DNA of 64,000 bases. Origin: Chromobotia macracanthus (taxonomy: Eukaryota; Chordata; Actinopteri; Cypriniformes; Botiidae). Shown piece by piece: positions 10,474-23,161 of the stretch (its first letter is position 1; every line of letters starts with the position of its first letter). Below the pieces are notes generated by a model. The model did no database searches and was not told the DNA's origin. It saw nothing but the letters and a program-made list of their open reading frames with translations. The stretch is taken from NCBI GenBank assembly GCA_036877525.1, contig JAZGTH010000015.1:8889001-8953000 (forward strand), given 5' to 3'. A program made the translations under genes and the position numbers.

Positions 10474-12855
10474 ATGAGCCGATTAAAAAAGGTGATTAAG
10501 AGGATGAAGGTAAAAAATGAAATGGCACGGCAGATTTTAGGAGAGCTCTTAGGCACTTTCGTTCTTTTGGTAAGTTTTTACATAGTTTGCACTTTAAATT
10601 AACTTTGAGCATAGTTATTGATTTATAGAGTTTTTTTTATTGTTGTTCCATTCATGTTCATGTTTGTTATTTAAGACTTATGTAATTTTAAGAATAATTA
10701 CTACTGATTGATTCTAACATGCTAGTATTTATAAAACAATCTTTTGATGTGTTAACTTTTCTACATATTGCTTTTACAACATTTTCCTTGATGTGCTGAA
10801 CTTTTCTAACAAGAGAAAATTAATGGACAATATTAATGTAGAACTTAATCACAATTCATAACAAATATCTTTGTGAAGTAGGAAAAAGTGCATATCAGTG
10901 ATATGTATTTTATTATTAATAAAACACATGATGGTCTTTAGAGGGTAAATTAGGGTAATTTAGAGGGTAAAAGGAGAATTAATGGTAAAACGTGTTTTTA
11001 CAGTAAGACTGTTTAACTTTTACACCTGATGTAAGGTTCTGTGTTTGTCACTGGGGAATGATAATGTACGCCGTTGGTTAATAATGCTGTCAGTGTGTTT
11101 ATTCATATAATTTAGCAGAATCCTGTTATCTAAAGTAACTGACAGTCCACTAGTAATTATAAAGAGCTGCTCCCTGTATCTACTACAGAAAGTATTTCAG
11201 CTATGTATAACTGAACTATATGATTCATTATTGACATCACATCATGTGGTTTGGTTTGATATATTGTCTGTTTCTCTTTCTGTAGCTGTTTGGTTGTGCT
11301 GCAGCAGCTCAGGTGAAAACCAGCAGGGAAACTAAAGGGAAGTTTCTGTCTGTTAACATGGCCTTCTCTGTAGGTGTCATGTCTGCCATGTACCTCTCCA
11401 GGGGAGTCTCAGGTAAAACAGAGATTAATTGGGATTGGACTGAGGTCATCCTATTACTTATTTCATTATGGCCCCATCACCCGCTCTCTCACATTTAGGA
11501 GCTCATCTGAATCCAGCTGTGTCTCTGAGTTTCTGTGTGTTGGGTGATCTACCCTGGGTGAAGTTGTTGCCCTATTCTCTGGCTCAGCTGTCGGGGGCGT
11601 ACCTTGCCTCTGCGCTTGTCTACCTCATCTACTATGGTAAGAAATCACAAAGAGAGAGAGAGGTGTTTTGATCAAATGTTTAAAGTGCAACAGATTAATA
11701 AGTAAAAGACCTATCTCACAATAATTTAAAAATCACTTCTATACATTTTGGAATAAAGAAGAAAACTGTTATATCCTAACTCACCTCTCTTCTGCTCTCC
11801 TCCAGATGCCATCATGGAGTTCAGTGGTGGAGTTTTGACTGTATTCGGCTCTAATGAAACTGCCAGTATATTTGCCACTTACCCAACCGATGTGGTGTCA
11901 CTGCAGACCAACTTTCTGGATCAGGTCAGGAAAAAGACCACTGCAGATTAGACAAGGGCTCGGCATTACTGCAAGCACAGTACAGAAACTGTCATAAATC
12001 TGTGTAATCTAATCTAATGTGATCTCATGCAAAAAATACATAATGCAACATTATAGTATGCAACTATTAATCATATTAACCAACATATCCTGCCAGAGAT
12101 GGATGCTGGATCATCTAACGAGACTCCTTATTTAAAATGTAGGTGGTTGGTACGGCCATGCTGATGTTGTGCATTCTACCTCTGAATGATAAGAGAAATG
12201 CCCCTGCCCCCGAGTCACTGCTCCCTCCCATCGTGGCAACTGTTGTCCTGGGCATTTCCATGTCGATGTCAGCTAATTGTGGAGCAGCCATAAACCCAGC
12301 ACGTGACCTTGGCCCACGCCTCTTCACTCTCACTGCAGGCTGGGGCACTGAAGTCTTTACGTAAGTAGTCAGATCTGGCAACAATCTATTATCTCTTATT
12401 AAGGGCCTCTTTACCTCTACCTTCATTCTTCCTATCTCAGTACTTATCTCCCTTCATATAAATCACATCACGGAAAACTCAGCTAGTTCTGCCAAAATTA
12501 ACCTCATTTCAGTTGCTGTTTAATGTTATGTTTTTTTTGTAAGCATCAATGTGACAATCCTCATTTCTGAGGATAAAAGTAAAGCCCAATTTCTCAAAAT
12601 GGTCATTTTAACCTCTTTTTTGTTAACAGATGCTACAACTACTTCTTCTGGATCCCAATAGTGGCCCCTATGGTAGGGGGCGTGGTGGGGTCTATCATAT
12701 ATCTGGTTTTCATTCAGTGGCATCTGCCTGAGGTTGAGGATGAGGCAGAGTCTGAATTTAAGGAGGTTAAAGATCAAACAAAGGTAGTGGAGCACATTGA
12801 CCAGCAACATATGGGTAAAAAGGACGAGTTATACCTTAAACTGTCATCCCTTTGA
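10474..12855 (+). CDS. aqp10: Aquaglyceroporin, aqp10 type
   Basis: Six exons: 10474-10569, 11286-11412, 11499-11636, 11806-11924, 12143-12360 and 12630-12855, giving 307 residues, the usual aquaglyceroporin length. Both pore half-helix motifs are intact. Loop B reads GAHLNPAVS (start of exon 3). Loop E reads NCGAAINPARD (exon 5). The Asp after NPAR is the hallmark of glycerol-permeable members. GELLGTF in helix 1, IFATYP in loop C and GPRLFT after NPARD also fit the AQP3/7/9/10 group. Six hydrophobic membrane segments are visible. The product should be a plasma-membrane tetramer passing water, glycerol and perhaps urea. The sequence alone also resembles AQP9; the name rests on its place directly upstream of atp8b2 and il6r, as in human 1q21.3. 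The tail is acidic, then basic. Confidence 0.88.
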
Positions 12856-15800
12856 AAGCTTTGGAATAGTTCGGGCCATGACTTTCTGGTTAGTGCACAT
12901 GGTTTCGCAATGCAATGCATGTGCAATGCAAGATTCGAATTAAATTTAATTTAATTTTTAAAAATGGGCAAAAAGCAAAAAAATAAAAACAAGGTGGACT
13001 TTAAATGCTGAAGCCTTGATATATCACTTATTTTTTGCCTGATAAAGTACTAAATGAAGACATGTATATAGTTGTGAAGTATATTAGATATTTTTAAATG
13101 TACCTCTTAAATATTTAATCTGATCTGTTGGCAGACTGGTGGCAGCTACAGCAGATGGATACAGTGTCTTTGTGGTTTAGTATAGCACAATTTGAAAGCA
13201 AAATATAGACTGGTTTCTAAGACACAAAAGAAACCTTCCCTTGAGCAAAATGGATTCTTTGTAAACCATTATGTCAGCTAGGTATTACGTCAGGCAAAAT
13301 CTGTATGCAGCAACTATTTATTGTATACAAGGTATATTGTTGTAGTTTGTTGTAGTAACAAAATATGTCAAAGCCATTGATAATAATGGCATATGTAAAC
13401 TGGATAAGTTATGCTGTATTTTACTGTATACTGACAGTTGGTAATTACTTAATTGTTTAACGTTAATCAAACGTTAATTAGAGTGTAATTTTGTCCTTTC
13501 AGTTAACATACGTGTGTTTGTGTTTGTATATATGATAACATTTACCAATAAATTATTTTAGCCCCCTTTATAATTTATAATTTATAATTTTGATGATATT
13601 TAAATGACTACACTAAACCCTTATGTTTGCAGATCAGTGGTGTGCAGGGGAAAGAACAGAAGGACCAAAAAGAGCACTATTAAACTTCATTGACCAAATG
13701 TATTTTTTACAGAATGTAAAGTGTTTTTTACAGAATTTTACAGAATTATATTAAATTTAAATTATTCATTAAATAAATTACCTGTATTTAAAGCAGTACT
13801 GGTCTGTCAGTTGTTTAAAATATTTTAATGACTTTCTCACGATTAACTGGAATGTTTTTTTCTTTATATCCTTTCTTTTCTTGGCACTCTATAAAAATAT
13901 GTTGATATAAATAGAATGCATAACACATCAAACAAAAATGGAGGATGATGATAATATTACTAAATATTATTTACTTTACCAAACAAAACAGTGAGAATCA
14001 TGAAGGTAATCATGTTCATGTTCAATTTTGTTAATGTTGTAAATTTATGTTTGTATTATATAGATGAAAGTCCTAGAATAAAACTAAATATATAAATTCC
14101 TTACCTGTTGAGATTTTGACATTGACCTTAGGTTTAATTTCACTATACTGTATATGTATTTTCCCAAGATAATGATGCAAGGACGTACTAAATTATATGC
14201 TACTGTCATTAAATGGCCTTGGATTAAAACAAAGTGAATGTCATGTCAGAAATGCGAGTTATACTTTTATTATAATTAAGCATAACCCACATTTTCTACA
14301 TTTACAGAAGCATAGTAGTAGGATAAATGAACTAAATGTTTATTTTAAAGACGGCTAAGATACTGCTACAAAGAGCTGTAAAAGAAACTCCACCTACCGC
14401 TCCACCTCTGTCAAAAGATCATTATCACTCACCTTGAACTTGTGTGTTAATAATATTTTATTTTATATTTTTATTATTATTGCTAGTGACAATGGTATAG
14501 AAGTGTACTGTTGTTTAATATAGTTATTAATATTAATTACTGTGACCAGAGAGAGGCAATTTTCCTTTCTGACACAAAAGGGCAGGGGCTTGAGCCCCTT
14601 GGCTCTGCCCATGCACGCCACAGTTGCAGATCATTAACTACAGTTGAGCTCTTTCTGAGAGCTCTGTGTTTCTGAAACTTATCTGAAGTTCTCTTACATC
14701 ACACAGGTACAGAAGATCAGTCTGTGCATTTGTCCTGTGGTGCACATGAGCAAAGCCACAAACAAGACGACTGTGAAACGACCAGTGTGAAGCCCCTTGT
14801 AAGCAAATACTGTTGGGCCTAGAGAATAATTTTTACACAGTACGTACTCTGAAAATCAACATTTGCCGACCCAAATTTTAATATGGCTGTGGCAAGATGG
14901 ATGAGGATATTAATATCTGATGTGTTTGTCTTTTCTAATATCACAGTCTCAAGGAAACTTACTGTTTCACTGCTATACTCCCACACTATCTGGTGCAGCA
15001 TTGTAAATGGGGTAAGAGAAACTGATAAAAATAATGAATGGTACTCACTAGATCATTTCCTGTCAAAATCACCATGGCAAAACAGAAACAACAACAGGTG
15101 ATCAAAAACACAACATACATAAAGCACCACTTCATACAGTGCATGACAGAAGTTCAAGACAATGCTGTATCAGTTTTAAGGTGCTTGTGTAAGGACAGCC
15201 TAATCATTTAGGGGGGTTTATTTGGGCAGAGTATTTTTTACTCACCTGTCTGGATTTTACCCTTTAAATCTTATGACAGAAAATTGTGTTTGATTAAAAA
15301 ATATAACATTGATGAAAAACATAAAATTGGTTTGTTCCCACAAGCAACATTGGCAATATTGTTATTTAAGATTTATAGGGACATACATAGACAGCCTAAT
15401 TATTCCAGGAGTATCAGATGAATTTTACCCCCATCAAAAGCTTGTCTAAGAAATGCAGCTCTTTTTCAGAATGCATCATAACCCGTAGCACATTTTGTAT
15501 TGCTATGTACTTCCATCTTAATAAATGAGGTAAAACCAAGGGCAGAATGATAGACCTGACAACCATCATGCAAAAACGTTTAATTATATCAATACAACCA
15601 TTATTTAAGATCACATCTTAAAACTACAACAAACATAATTTAAAATAGCACATTAAATGATTAATTCTGAAACAAATAATCTCTGTCAAATTCCAGTAGT
15701 GGCCTCAACCGGAGTAAATCGCCTGTTCAGTTTAGCAGATATGGCCTAGTATCAAAATCTGACTCCCCCCTTTCTCTTTACCATGCTTTGGAATAGGTGT

Positions 15801-16250
15801 GGGGGTGGGCTTTACAAACAAAGACCAATTAGATGACAGCCCCCCCAGTGTTTTAACCAATCATAAGAAGGGGAGTCATTTTGGTACACTTGGAAAAAAG
15901 TATGGGGGTAACGAGTTGATTGAGACGCACCACCAGACCAGTTTTCCCGAGAACCACAATAGCAAGAAGGAGAAGCATCGCTTTAACAACATGGTAAAAA
16001 TGGTGCTTTTGTCTGTTTTTCAAATCAACCGTTAGACATGAACATAAATATTGTTCATACATGCCAATTTAACTATGACCAGCAGAGGGCACACACGACA
16101 AACCAAAACAATGAGCACATGGTAAAAGTCAGGTAGTGCTACATTGTGAACAAAGTTACAAACATCTTCTGCTACATTTTATATGGTATTCCTCAAAGCC
16201 CCATAAATAACTAATTAAAAGCGCGAAGTCAATTAGCAGAAATAAGTTTT
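12856..16250. other. 3' flank of the aquaporin gene and intergenic DNA
   Basis: AATAAA at 12982-12987 is a plausible polyadenylation signal for the aquaporin gene. The rest is AT-rich and shows no convincing exon. A G/C-rich partly self-complementary stretch sits near 14579-14610 (ggggcttgagcccc) and looks like part of an interspersed repeat, but I could not define its ends. Confidence 0.5.
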
Positions 16251-16511
16251 TTAGTCTGTAAGTCGGAAAGCACAGACGCATATGGAAACACCGCCCTCCA
16301 TCCCACCTCCTTCGAGCATCTGCTGACCTATCGTGTCCGATACACTTTCACCTTTACAAGGATGTTTTGATGATGAGGGGACGCATGCAATCGACATATC
16401 ACCTAAGTTGCCTTAAAGCCGCCTGGATACATGTAGAGAAGAAAGAAGCCCTCACAAATTACAGAGAGATGTCGGAAATCCTCATTGCATATAGGACCTG
16501 ACCTGACAAAG
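16250..16511 (+). promoter_or_regulatory. Putative upstream promoter and noncoding first exon of atp8b2
   Basis: CpG density rises sharply between about 16.2 and 17.0 kb against an AT-rich background. A good splice donor follows 16511 (aaag|gtaacg). A noncoding exon here could join the acceptor at 19278, in front of the first coding ATG at 19322. This is inference from composition and splice signals only. Confidence 0.4.
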
Positions 16512-16999
16512 GTAACGGTGACCCATGCTTATCCGCTCATAATGCGCTTCAACACCAGTTTAGTAAAGCTTTACGCGTTTGATTGATGATACAGTTAGCA
16601 GATATCTCGGCTATATAAACATCACGTCACTCGATCACGTATTCCCGTTTTAATAAAAACCGAATAATCTTCTATTTACATCGTAAAATCTTCTGTTTTA
16701 GCACTTTACTTTTAAAAATGAATGGCCTCTGAGATAACACCTATTGTAACAGCAAGGCGATGCCACGAGATAAGAAAGATACAACGCAGGTATTAAAAAA
16801 CTTTCATTTTAACTTTATGTGTAGTTCTTGTCACGGGTTTATTTGTGTTAGTAACGCCAGGCATTTTGTTTTTTCTGCAATCCGTTCATTGTGCCCACGC
16901 TGAGACGAGAAGGCAGTATAGCTCTGCAGTTTATTTTCACCCGGTCGCTCCATAAAATAAACGCGTTCAACTCCAAATGCAAATATGATGGATGTTAAT

Positions 17000-19278
17000 G
17001 AAAGATCGAGATTTTGAGTACGGTCTGGTTATGTCTGATGAACTGTTCAAGATCTGTGTTTTGATATGCCTTTAAATGTGTTGTTGATAGACAGATCATT
17101 TACGTCCTCATCCGCAGGTTTATCATATACTATCAGATTGTATGTTTCTGTGTTTCTGCTGAGCGATATGGGCTCAGAATTGGGTTTAAGTATTTGCAAG
17201 TCGCTTACACACTGAGTTGAACCAAGGGTTTACGCTAATTCTTGAAATTCCTTTGAGAGAAAATACTGACTGGCAGGCAAGAAATGTGTTTTGTTGTGCT
17301 TAAAGAACCAGCAGTTTAAAAAATCCTTAGGCCTAGAGGAAAATAACATATCAACAAAAATTGAATTGTCATGTAAAGAATCAACAAGATTTGTATTGAC
17401 ACAGAACAGTTGCCCTTAACTTCCTGCAGTCAGTGTCATTGTTGTGGCTCTGGTTTCATGTTGATTTGTCGTTTGACCTTTTGAAGATAGATAAAGACAT
17501 TATGTAAAAGAGATGGAGGGGTGACTTGAAAATAAACCAGATTACATGAAGACTACAAGAAGAAAACATGGGTAAAAAAAATTTACTGCACCTCCCTATT
17601 TTCTGTTGATTTAAGCTTATCTGTTACCATCAAATGTCTGTTTAGAACTTATACAGTGGCTATAACTCATTACCCTGGTATTGCAAACGTATATGTAAGA
17701 GAAAGTGTGTTGATGTGTGTACACACTGCTGCCTATTAGAGATGCGTGAGTTAAATGACCTGTTTTACATCACTACAGTCTGTTGTCAGATTGAAGATAT
17801 TAATTCTCTGTCTGTGTTTATATTCGAAATGTCTTACAGGCCTGGGTTACTTAATGTCAGAATAGTCTGTTTACTGAGTCTGTCCTTGAGGCAGCTTTGT
17901 GTGTATCTGTGTTTGTGCGTGTATCTGTCTGTTTGTGTGTATCTGTCTGTGTCGTGGGTCATTGGTTTTGACCTGCTGGTGTGGCAAGCCTCTGGTCAGA
18001 TGTTTGGTAATAGACTTTAATCATGGCTGGCATAAATGTGTACCAGCTCGTCTGGCTTTGTGTGTATGTGTGTGCATAGACAGGAATAATGCATTTCACT
18101 TGAGGTACACTTCAGTATTCAGATAATATATTCTGTTTATTTGCATCTTTGGAATATCTCAACTTTAGATGGGTTATCTTTATGTGTCTTAAACTGTAGC
18201 TGCAGATAGTCTGTTATCAAGGCAGAGGCAGCCTCCTACCCGGTTCTTTCCCCACACTTGAGCTTTGATTTTCTCCATAAAATAAAGCCCTGTCTCTGCT
18301 TTATATCTCGTATATCGGTGTGCATTCAAAACAGCTCATCATCATCAGTAATATTCTGAGGGCAGCTCTGAGACAGAAACGCGTATCTCTGCATACACTC
18401 TTGCTAATTAAGGAAATATTAAAGTCAATATTAGAGCGTTATTGCTTATTCACAGAGGAGACTGGAGTAGGGTCATGGATTCTGGAGGCCAGTAAAAAGC
18501 AACCACAAGAAGTTCTATAAAAAATGTTTTATGATTTCTGAAGATCAAACTTTACGATATGTAAAGCTTAATTTATGTGTCTATTTTTAATTATCTATTG
18601 TATGAATTGACATTCTAGTGGTAACCACTATTTAATAAAATGTCCCAAATTTAAACTTTAAATTGAACTGTGCCCCTCTATGTGCCTCTCTATATGCATT
18701 TCATCACAGACATAGAAGCAGACAGTGTATGGCATCTTCACAAAGAAATTTGTTCGTTACCAGACCCACAAACATCAATGTGCTGGACCAGACCACATCT
18801 ATCACTTAGCTTTAAGGTTTAGTCTTAATCACACTCCTGCTCTCAGCTTCTTCTATAAATAATGGGTACATATAACCACCTCAGCTATCTTTTCGGTTGT
18901 CTATATCTTAATTTCTAGCATATTTTAGCATTTTCGTATTTTATATATTTCATGAGTCACAAACATAGGTTACATAGGATATGGGCTGTCATTTTGTGGT
19001 ATTGTAGAAACCTCTTTTGCACAATTCAAGAAAAACACAAAGATGAACACAATTCTTTCTATGTTTCACAACAATCAGGCATCAAGTTTATGGCAGCAGG
19101 TTTATTACCAGTGGCTTAGTTTTAGCTGACTGATCTGCACATTGTCGTTGTCAAGGATTAAATATCATTGAATTTCCTGAGTGAGCGTAAATTGCTGGTA
19201 TGTGTCCCCTGTTTTACCCTTGAGATCCTGTTGACAGTGTTACTCTCTCACTGTGTGTGTTTTTGCATGTGGCTGTAG
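17000..19278. other. Inferred first intron of atp8b2
   Basis: GT-rich and AT-rich stretches with no coding exon recognised. Open frames near 17715-18126 arise from gtgt/ctgt repeats. Confidence 0.4.
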
Positions 19279-19346
19279 ATTTTCCCATGGGACGGAGCAC
19301 CAGAAATTTAGAGGTGTGGAAATGTTCAGAAAGAGACCTCCCCCAG
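19279..19346 (+). CDS. atp8b2: atp8b2 alternative coding first exon A (ATG at 19322)
   Basis: An acceptor (gtggctgtag) precedes 19279 and a donor (ccccag|gtaatc) follows 19346. ATG at 19322 gives MFRKRPPP plus one base, phase 1, which joins exactly to the shared exon at 26606 to read PPPEEERR. One human ATP8B2 isoform has KKRPPEEERR at this place, so both the position and the residues support this exon. Confidence 0.7.
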
Positions 19347-20639
19347 GTAATCAATTAGTTACTTTCCCAAAGCATATACATACATTTGCCTTTTTTTGCT
19401 CTGAATGTAACAAACATTTTACGTTAACCTTTTACGTATGCAGTAGCAAAACAAATATTGCAAAATACTGTTCTCTGCTTGAGCAGCAATGCTTAGGTAA
19501 TGATAAGCCTTATTTTTTTTTTCAAAATATTTATTTCTTGCTTGAATAAATGGAAATTCATAAGGGTATTGTTTTAATGAAACCTATAGCCTGTTCTGTG
19601 TGACCTTCATTGTAGCAAAACAACCACTCAATGTTTTATATGGACTCTGCCAATTTAGTTTTTCAGGCGTTAGGAGGCTGTTTCATGACCTCCCTGACCT
19701 TTAGTGTCTGATTTATTTTTGTTATTATTGTTACATTGAGCAATTTGATCGGAAAAAAAGAGTGTGGATATCATTAAGAGACTATTTCATTTTCCTATTG
19801 ATTTAAGAGAATATTTCGTACTGATATTAGTATGTTCACAGAGGTATTGAAACAATTTGTGTGTGGTGCATTTCAACATTAGACGTTATGAGCTGTAAAA
19901 GAATCTTCCCCACATGCACGTGAGTTTTTTATGCTACAGCAGAGTGTTTAATGTCAGTAAGTTTCTTTCCCTGGCATGAGACTGCCCATTCTCTCCACAC
20001 TCTCTGAGATGCATACAGACACAGCACGTGCACAGACACCTGACTAGTCCAGATGCCTTCCGCAGTGCCACCCCTTCTTACCCCTCCTTGCCTGTCTTTC
20101 AAAAAAGGTATGAAACTGCCTGCTGGCTGGAGCCATTGTGACTCTGAATCTCATTACCCTATGGATATTTCATTGCCAGTGGAGCCAGCATGGTCGGTTC
20201 CTAGTGTCTTGTAACTCATACATCTTTCAGAGCTCTGCAGTGTAAGTTGCCCTGGAAACCTCATCAGTTGAATCCTATTGGACATGTCCTTGGCCAATAC
20301 AAAGCCTTTCTGGTTATGTCATATAAAAACAACGACGTACCTCCAGCAGCGCCACTCAGTGAGAATGTTGTTAGTATAATACGTCGCCGCCAGTCATCTA
20401 AAAGAAATCGATATGATTTTAATGTTTTTTGCTTATACGCCAATTTGTCTCTGTGTATCTAAAAGTCTTTGCCTATCTGGAAGTTTAATAGGCAGTTAAA
20501 TCCAATACAGTGATGTATGTCAGAGAGCATCTTAAACAAAGTTAGGTTGTTACACTAACTAGTTATGGGATCACGGTCATTTTAATTAAATGCTGAGTTT
20601 TTAAAATCTGTAAGAATCAGTTCAGCTGTGATAGCAGTG

Positions 20640-20873
20640 ATGGGGCTACCTCACCCCGAATGACCTCAACGACGCTGCGGCAAATGAAATGGGAGAGAGA
20701 TATCGAAGTGAAGACACTGTATTTACCGACTTGTCTTTAGTTTGATGCGTTTCGCTCACGGCACCGGTCTGCAGCTGCTGCGCGCGTTTCTCCGTAGCTC
20801 CGCCGCTGTGAAAACCGCGCGTCCCGGCCGCTGTGTGCGCAGAGCTCTGTAAACACAACCACGGTGGGACAAA
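20640..20873 (+). promoter_or_regulatory. Putative second, CpG-rich promoter of atp8b2
   Basis: This stretch is unusually rich in CpG and GC for the window (cgacgctgcgg, gcgcgcgtttctccg, ccgccgctgtg). It ends directly at an ATG that opens the second coding first exon. That suggests a separate transcription start just upstream. Confidence 0.5.
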
Positions 20874-20979
20874 ATGACCATCCCGAAAGAGATCCCGGAG
20901 AAGTGGTTTTCAATCATTCTCCCTCTGAAACGGAAGAAAGAGGGATTGTCCAGCTCGACAAAAATAAGAAAACGATCAG
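20874..20979 (+). CDS. atp8b2: atp8b2 alternative coding first exon B
   Basis: ATG at 20874 opens 35 codons plus one base, ending at a donor (gatcag|gtactt). The phase is identical to exon A, so it also joins in frame to 26606. It begins MTIPKEIPEKW; as I recall, one human ATP8B2 isoform begins MTVPKEMPEKW. With this exon the protein is 1301 residues, with exon A 1274. Confidence 0.75.
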
Positions 20980-23110
20980 GTACTTTTACTTTTACAGGTC
21001 TAGTTAATGATTTTTATTTAAAAAAGTACATAGTCACATACACATTGCGGTCATAGTGGAACGAAGGTCATTGAAACATTTCTGTTAATATTTCTGTTGT
21101 AATTAAATAAAATAATGCAACAACACAAAGTAATGCATCAATGTTCAACCCTTCTTCCTATCACGTGAATAAAAAGACTTTGTGCTCTTCATAAATGTGT
21201 TCATTCATTCATTATTTCACCCTCATGATTGTTTCACAGAATCACCTCAATGACAGCTTGTATTCACGCAGTGCTAAATGTGTGTGTGTGCTTGTGTGTC
21301 CCCTCTTTTCATGACCTTGTGATGATGATAATCTTCATCACTCTTTCCCAAGTCAACACGCTTCATCTTTAGAAATAACTATTCCTCCCCACTGCACACT
21401 CGATCTTCATCCTTATGTCCTGCATCTTGATTTTTTAAAATATCTTTATATCTTAGGCTTTATGAGGTCTTGGTACTGATGTTATGGAAATTATTGTATA
21501 ACCATATTTGTATTTGCATATCATCTGTCTCTGTCACAGAATACATTCTCACAATATTTAGTTGATATGACTTTACTCATCTGCATTTACTTCCTGTATG
21601 TGTTAGCTGTTTATTTCTACAGAGTGTTAAATGAGTGATCTGTCATCACCAGGGTTACCCGCTGATCAGCGTGGTGTCAGACTGCTGTTTAATTGCCTCT
21701 GTCTAAATGTCATTTTTTATGTAAATGAAAAGACGCAGCCTGCAACATTTTCACTTTCATGTTCTGTTCATGTTTCATTATGGTTTTATAAATTAATGAA
21801 TGATTTAAGTAACTGGATGGTGATATTTAGTGGTTTTGGTTCATAAAGTCAGATGAGTTAAACTCCAGTTTTGTGCTTCAGTCACGCTATAGGACTGCCA
21901 CTGTGTGTCTCTTTGCCATCCCTGATCTCCAGTTCAGCTTCATGTGCTTATTTTAAGATCTGGGGTATTTGTCCGTGGTCTTCTTGTGAAGCCATTCAAA
22001 TTTACAGTTTGAAGTTATCGGAGGCCGTTTTGTTTTATTTCCTGTAAAAATGCCTTGAAATGAATATGAGATTTTCCCTCTGTTTGGTTTATTTATGTCT
22101 CGCTTTCCCTATAAAATATCTTAAGTACAGTGTCTACCATGTTGTAGATGCTCTCATTATCGGTCATTAGACCTATAGCTCACTCTGAAAATGTCCATGA
22201 TGGCTCATCTGTGATGGGTTCCTTGTGTACAGGTATACAAGACAGAACCTGCAGTTTTGTTTTAAATAGGAGTCCCACAAAACTTTGCTTTTTTAGCTGT
22301 ACTGTTATCTCTAAATATAGCAGTGTCACAATAATAGATGTTTCCATATTTCCAGACTATAAGTTATTGTCATCTTTGTAACGTCATACATCAAAATCAC
22401 TAGTCATTACTTTTTCTTCAAGGCAGTGGTAGATGTAGGTAAATGTTACTTTTAAGTTATCTTTTGAATAGTCAACAAAACATCATCTGCCTGATTTAAT
22501 TGACAGTACCCATTTTAACACAGAAAGTACAGAAAGTTCAATTTTCTTATTGTCTTATTTTATTAATTTACTATAGATACAAAGGTGATGATAATTATGA
22601 GATTCTCTGGTGAATTATAGGATTCCCAAGAGGTCTAATCCTTGGTCTTAATTTTGCACACAGCTCTGAAGTGTCAAAACCGCACAGAAAACACAAACAA
22701 CAAACCCAAGTGTAGTTTTTCAGAGCTTTTCTTGGATACCTTTTTTTTTACATCTTTTTTATTATTATTGTCATGTTTTGAAATTATAATTTAGGTGGAT
22801 GCATTTGGCCCAGCATAATGTAAGAGGAGTAGATAGTAGATGGTGAGAAATGGAGGGTATTTTGTGCTACATAGAGATGCATTGGGCAGTTGGACATACA
22901 GTACAGTACTATACAGTACAGTACTGTATGAAAGAAAGCACAAAGCAAAGAGAGGAGGGATGGGGAAAAGGGAGCAGATTGCAAGAGAAGAGAGAGTGGA
23001 TGCATATAAATGGTGCAGAGAGAGTGAAAGGTCATATGAAGGGCAGTTTTCATCTGTTAAACAAATGTTTCATATTTGCTCACCATATGTGTTGGTACTT
23101 TATTTTTTAT

Positions 23111-23161
23111 TTGGATTGACTGACTGAATATGTACACTACATATTCAGTCAGTCAATCCAA
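23111..23161. repeat. Perfect inverted repeat, 24-bp arms, 3-base loop
   Basis: Bases 23111-23134 are the exact reverse complement of 23138-23161, separated only by cac. It lies in the long first intron of atp8b2. It would extrude as a near-perfect hairpin. Confidence 0.9.

Noticed and set aside
16760..16789. Possible atp8b2 first coding exon (MPRDKKDTTQ then a donor)
   Set aside because: It ends in phase 0 and cannot join the phase-1 shared exon at 26606 in frame. Joined to 19279 it meets a stop after ten codons, so at most it is an upstream open frame.
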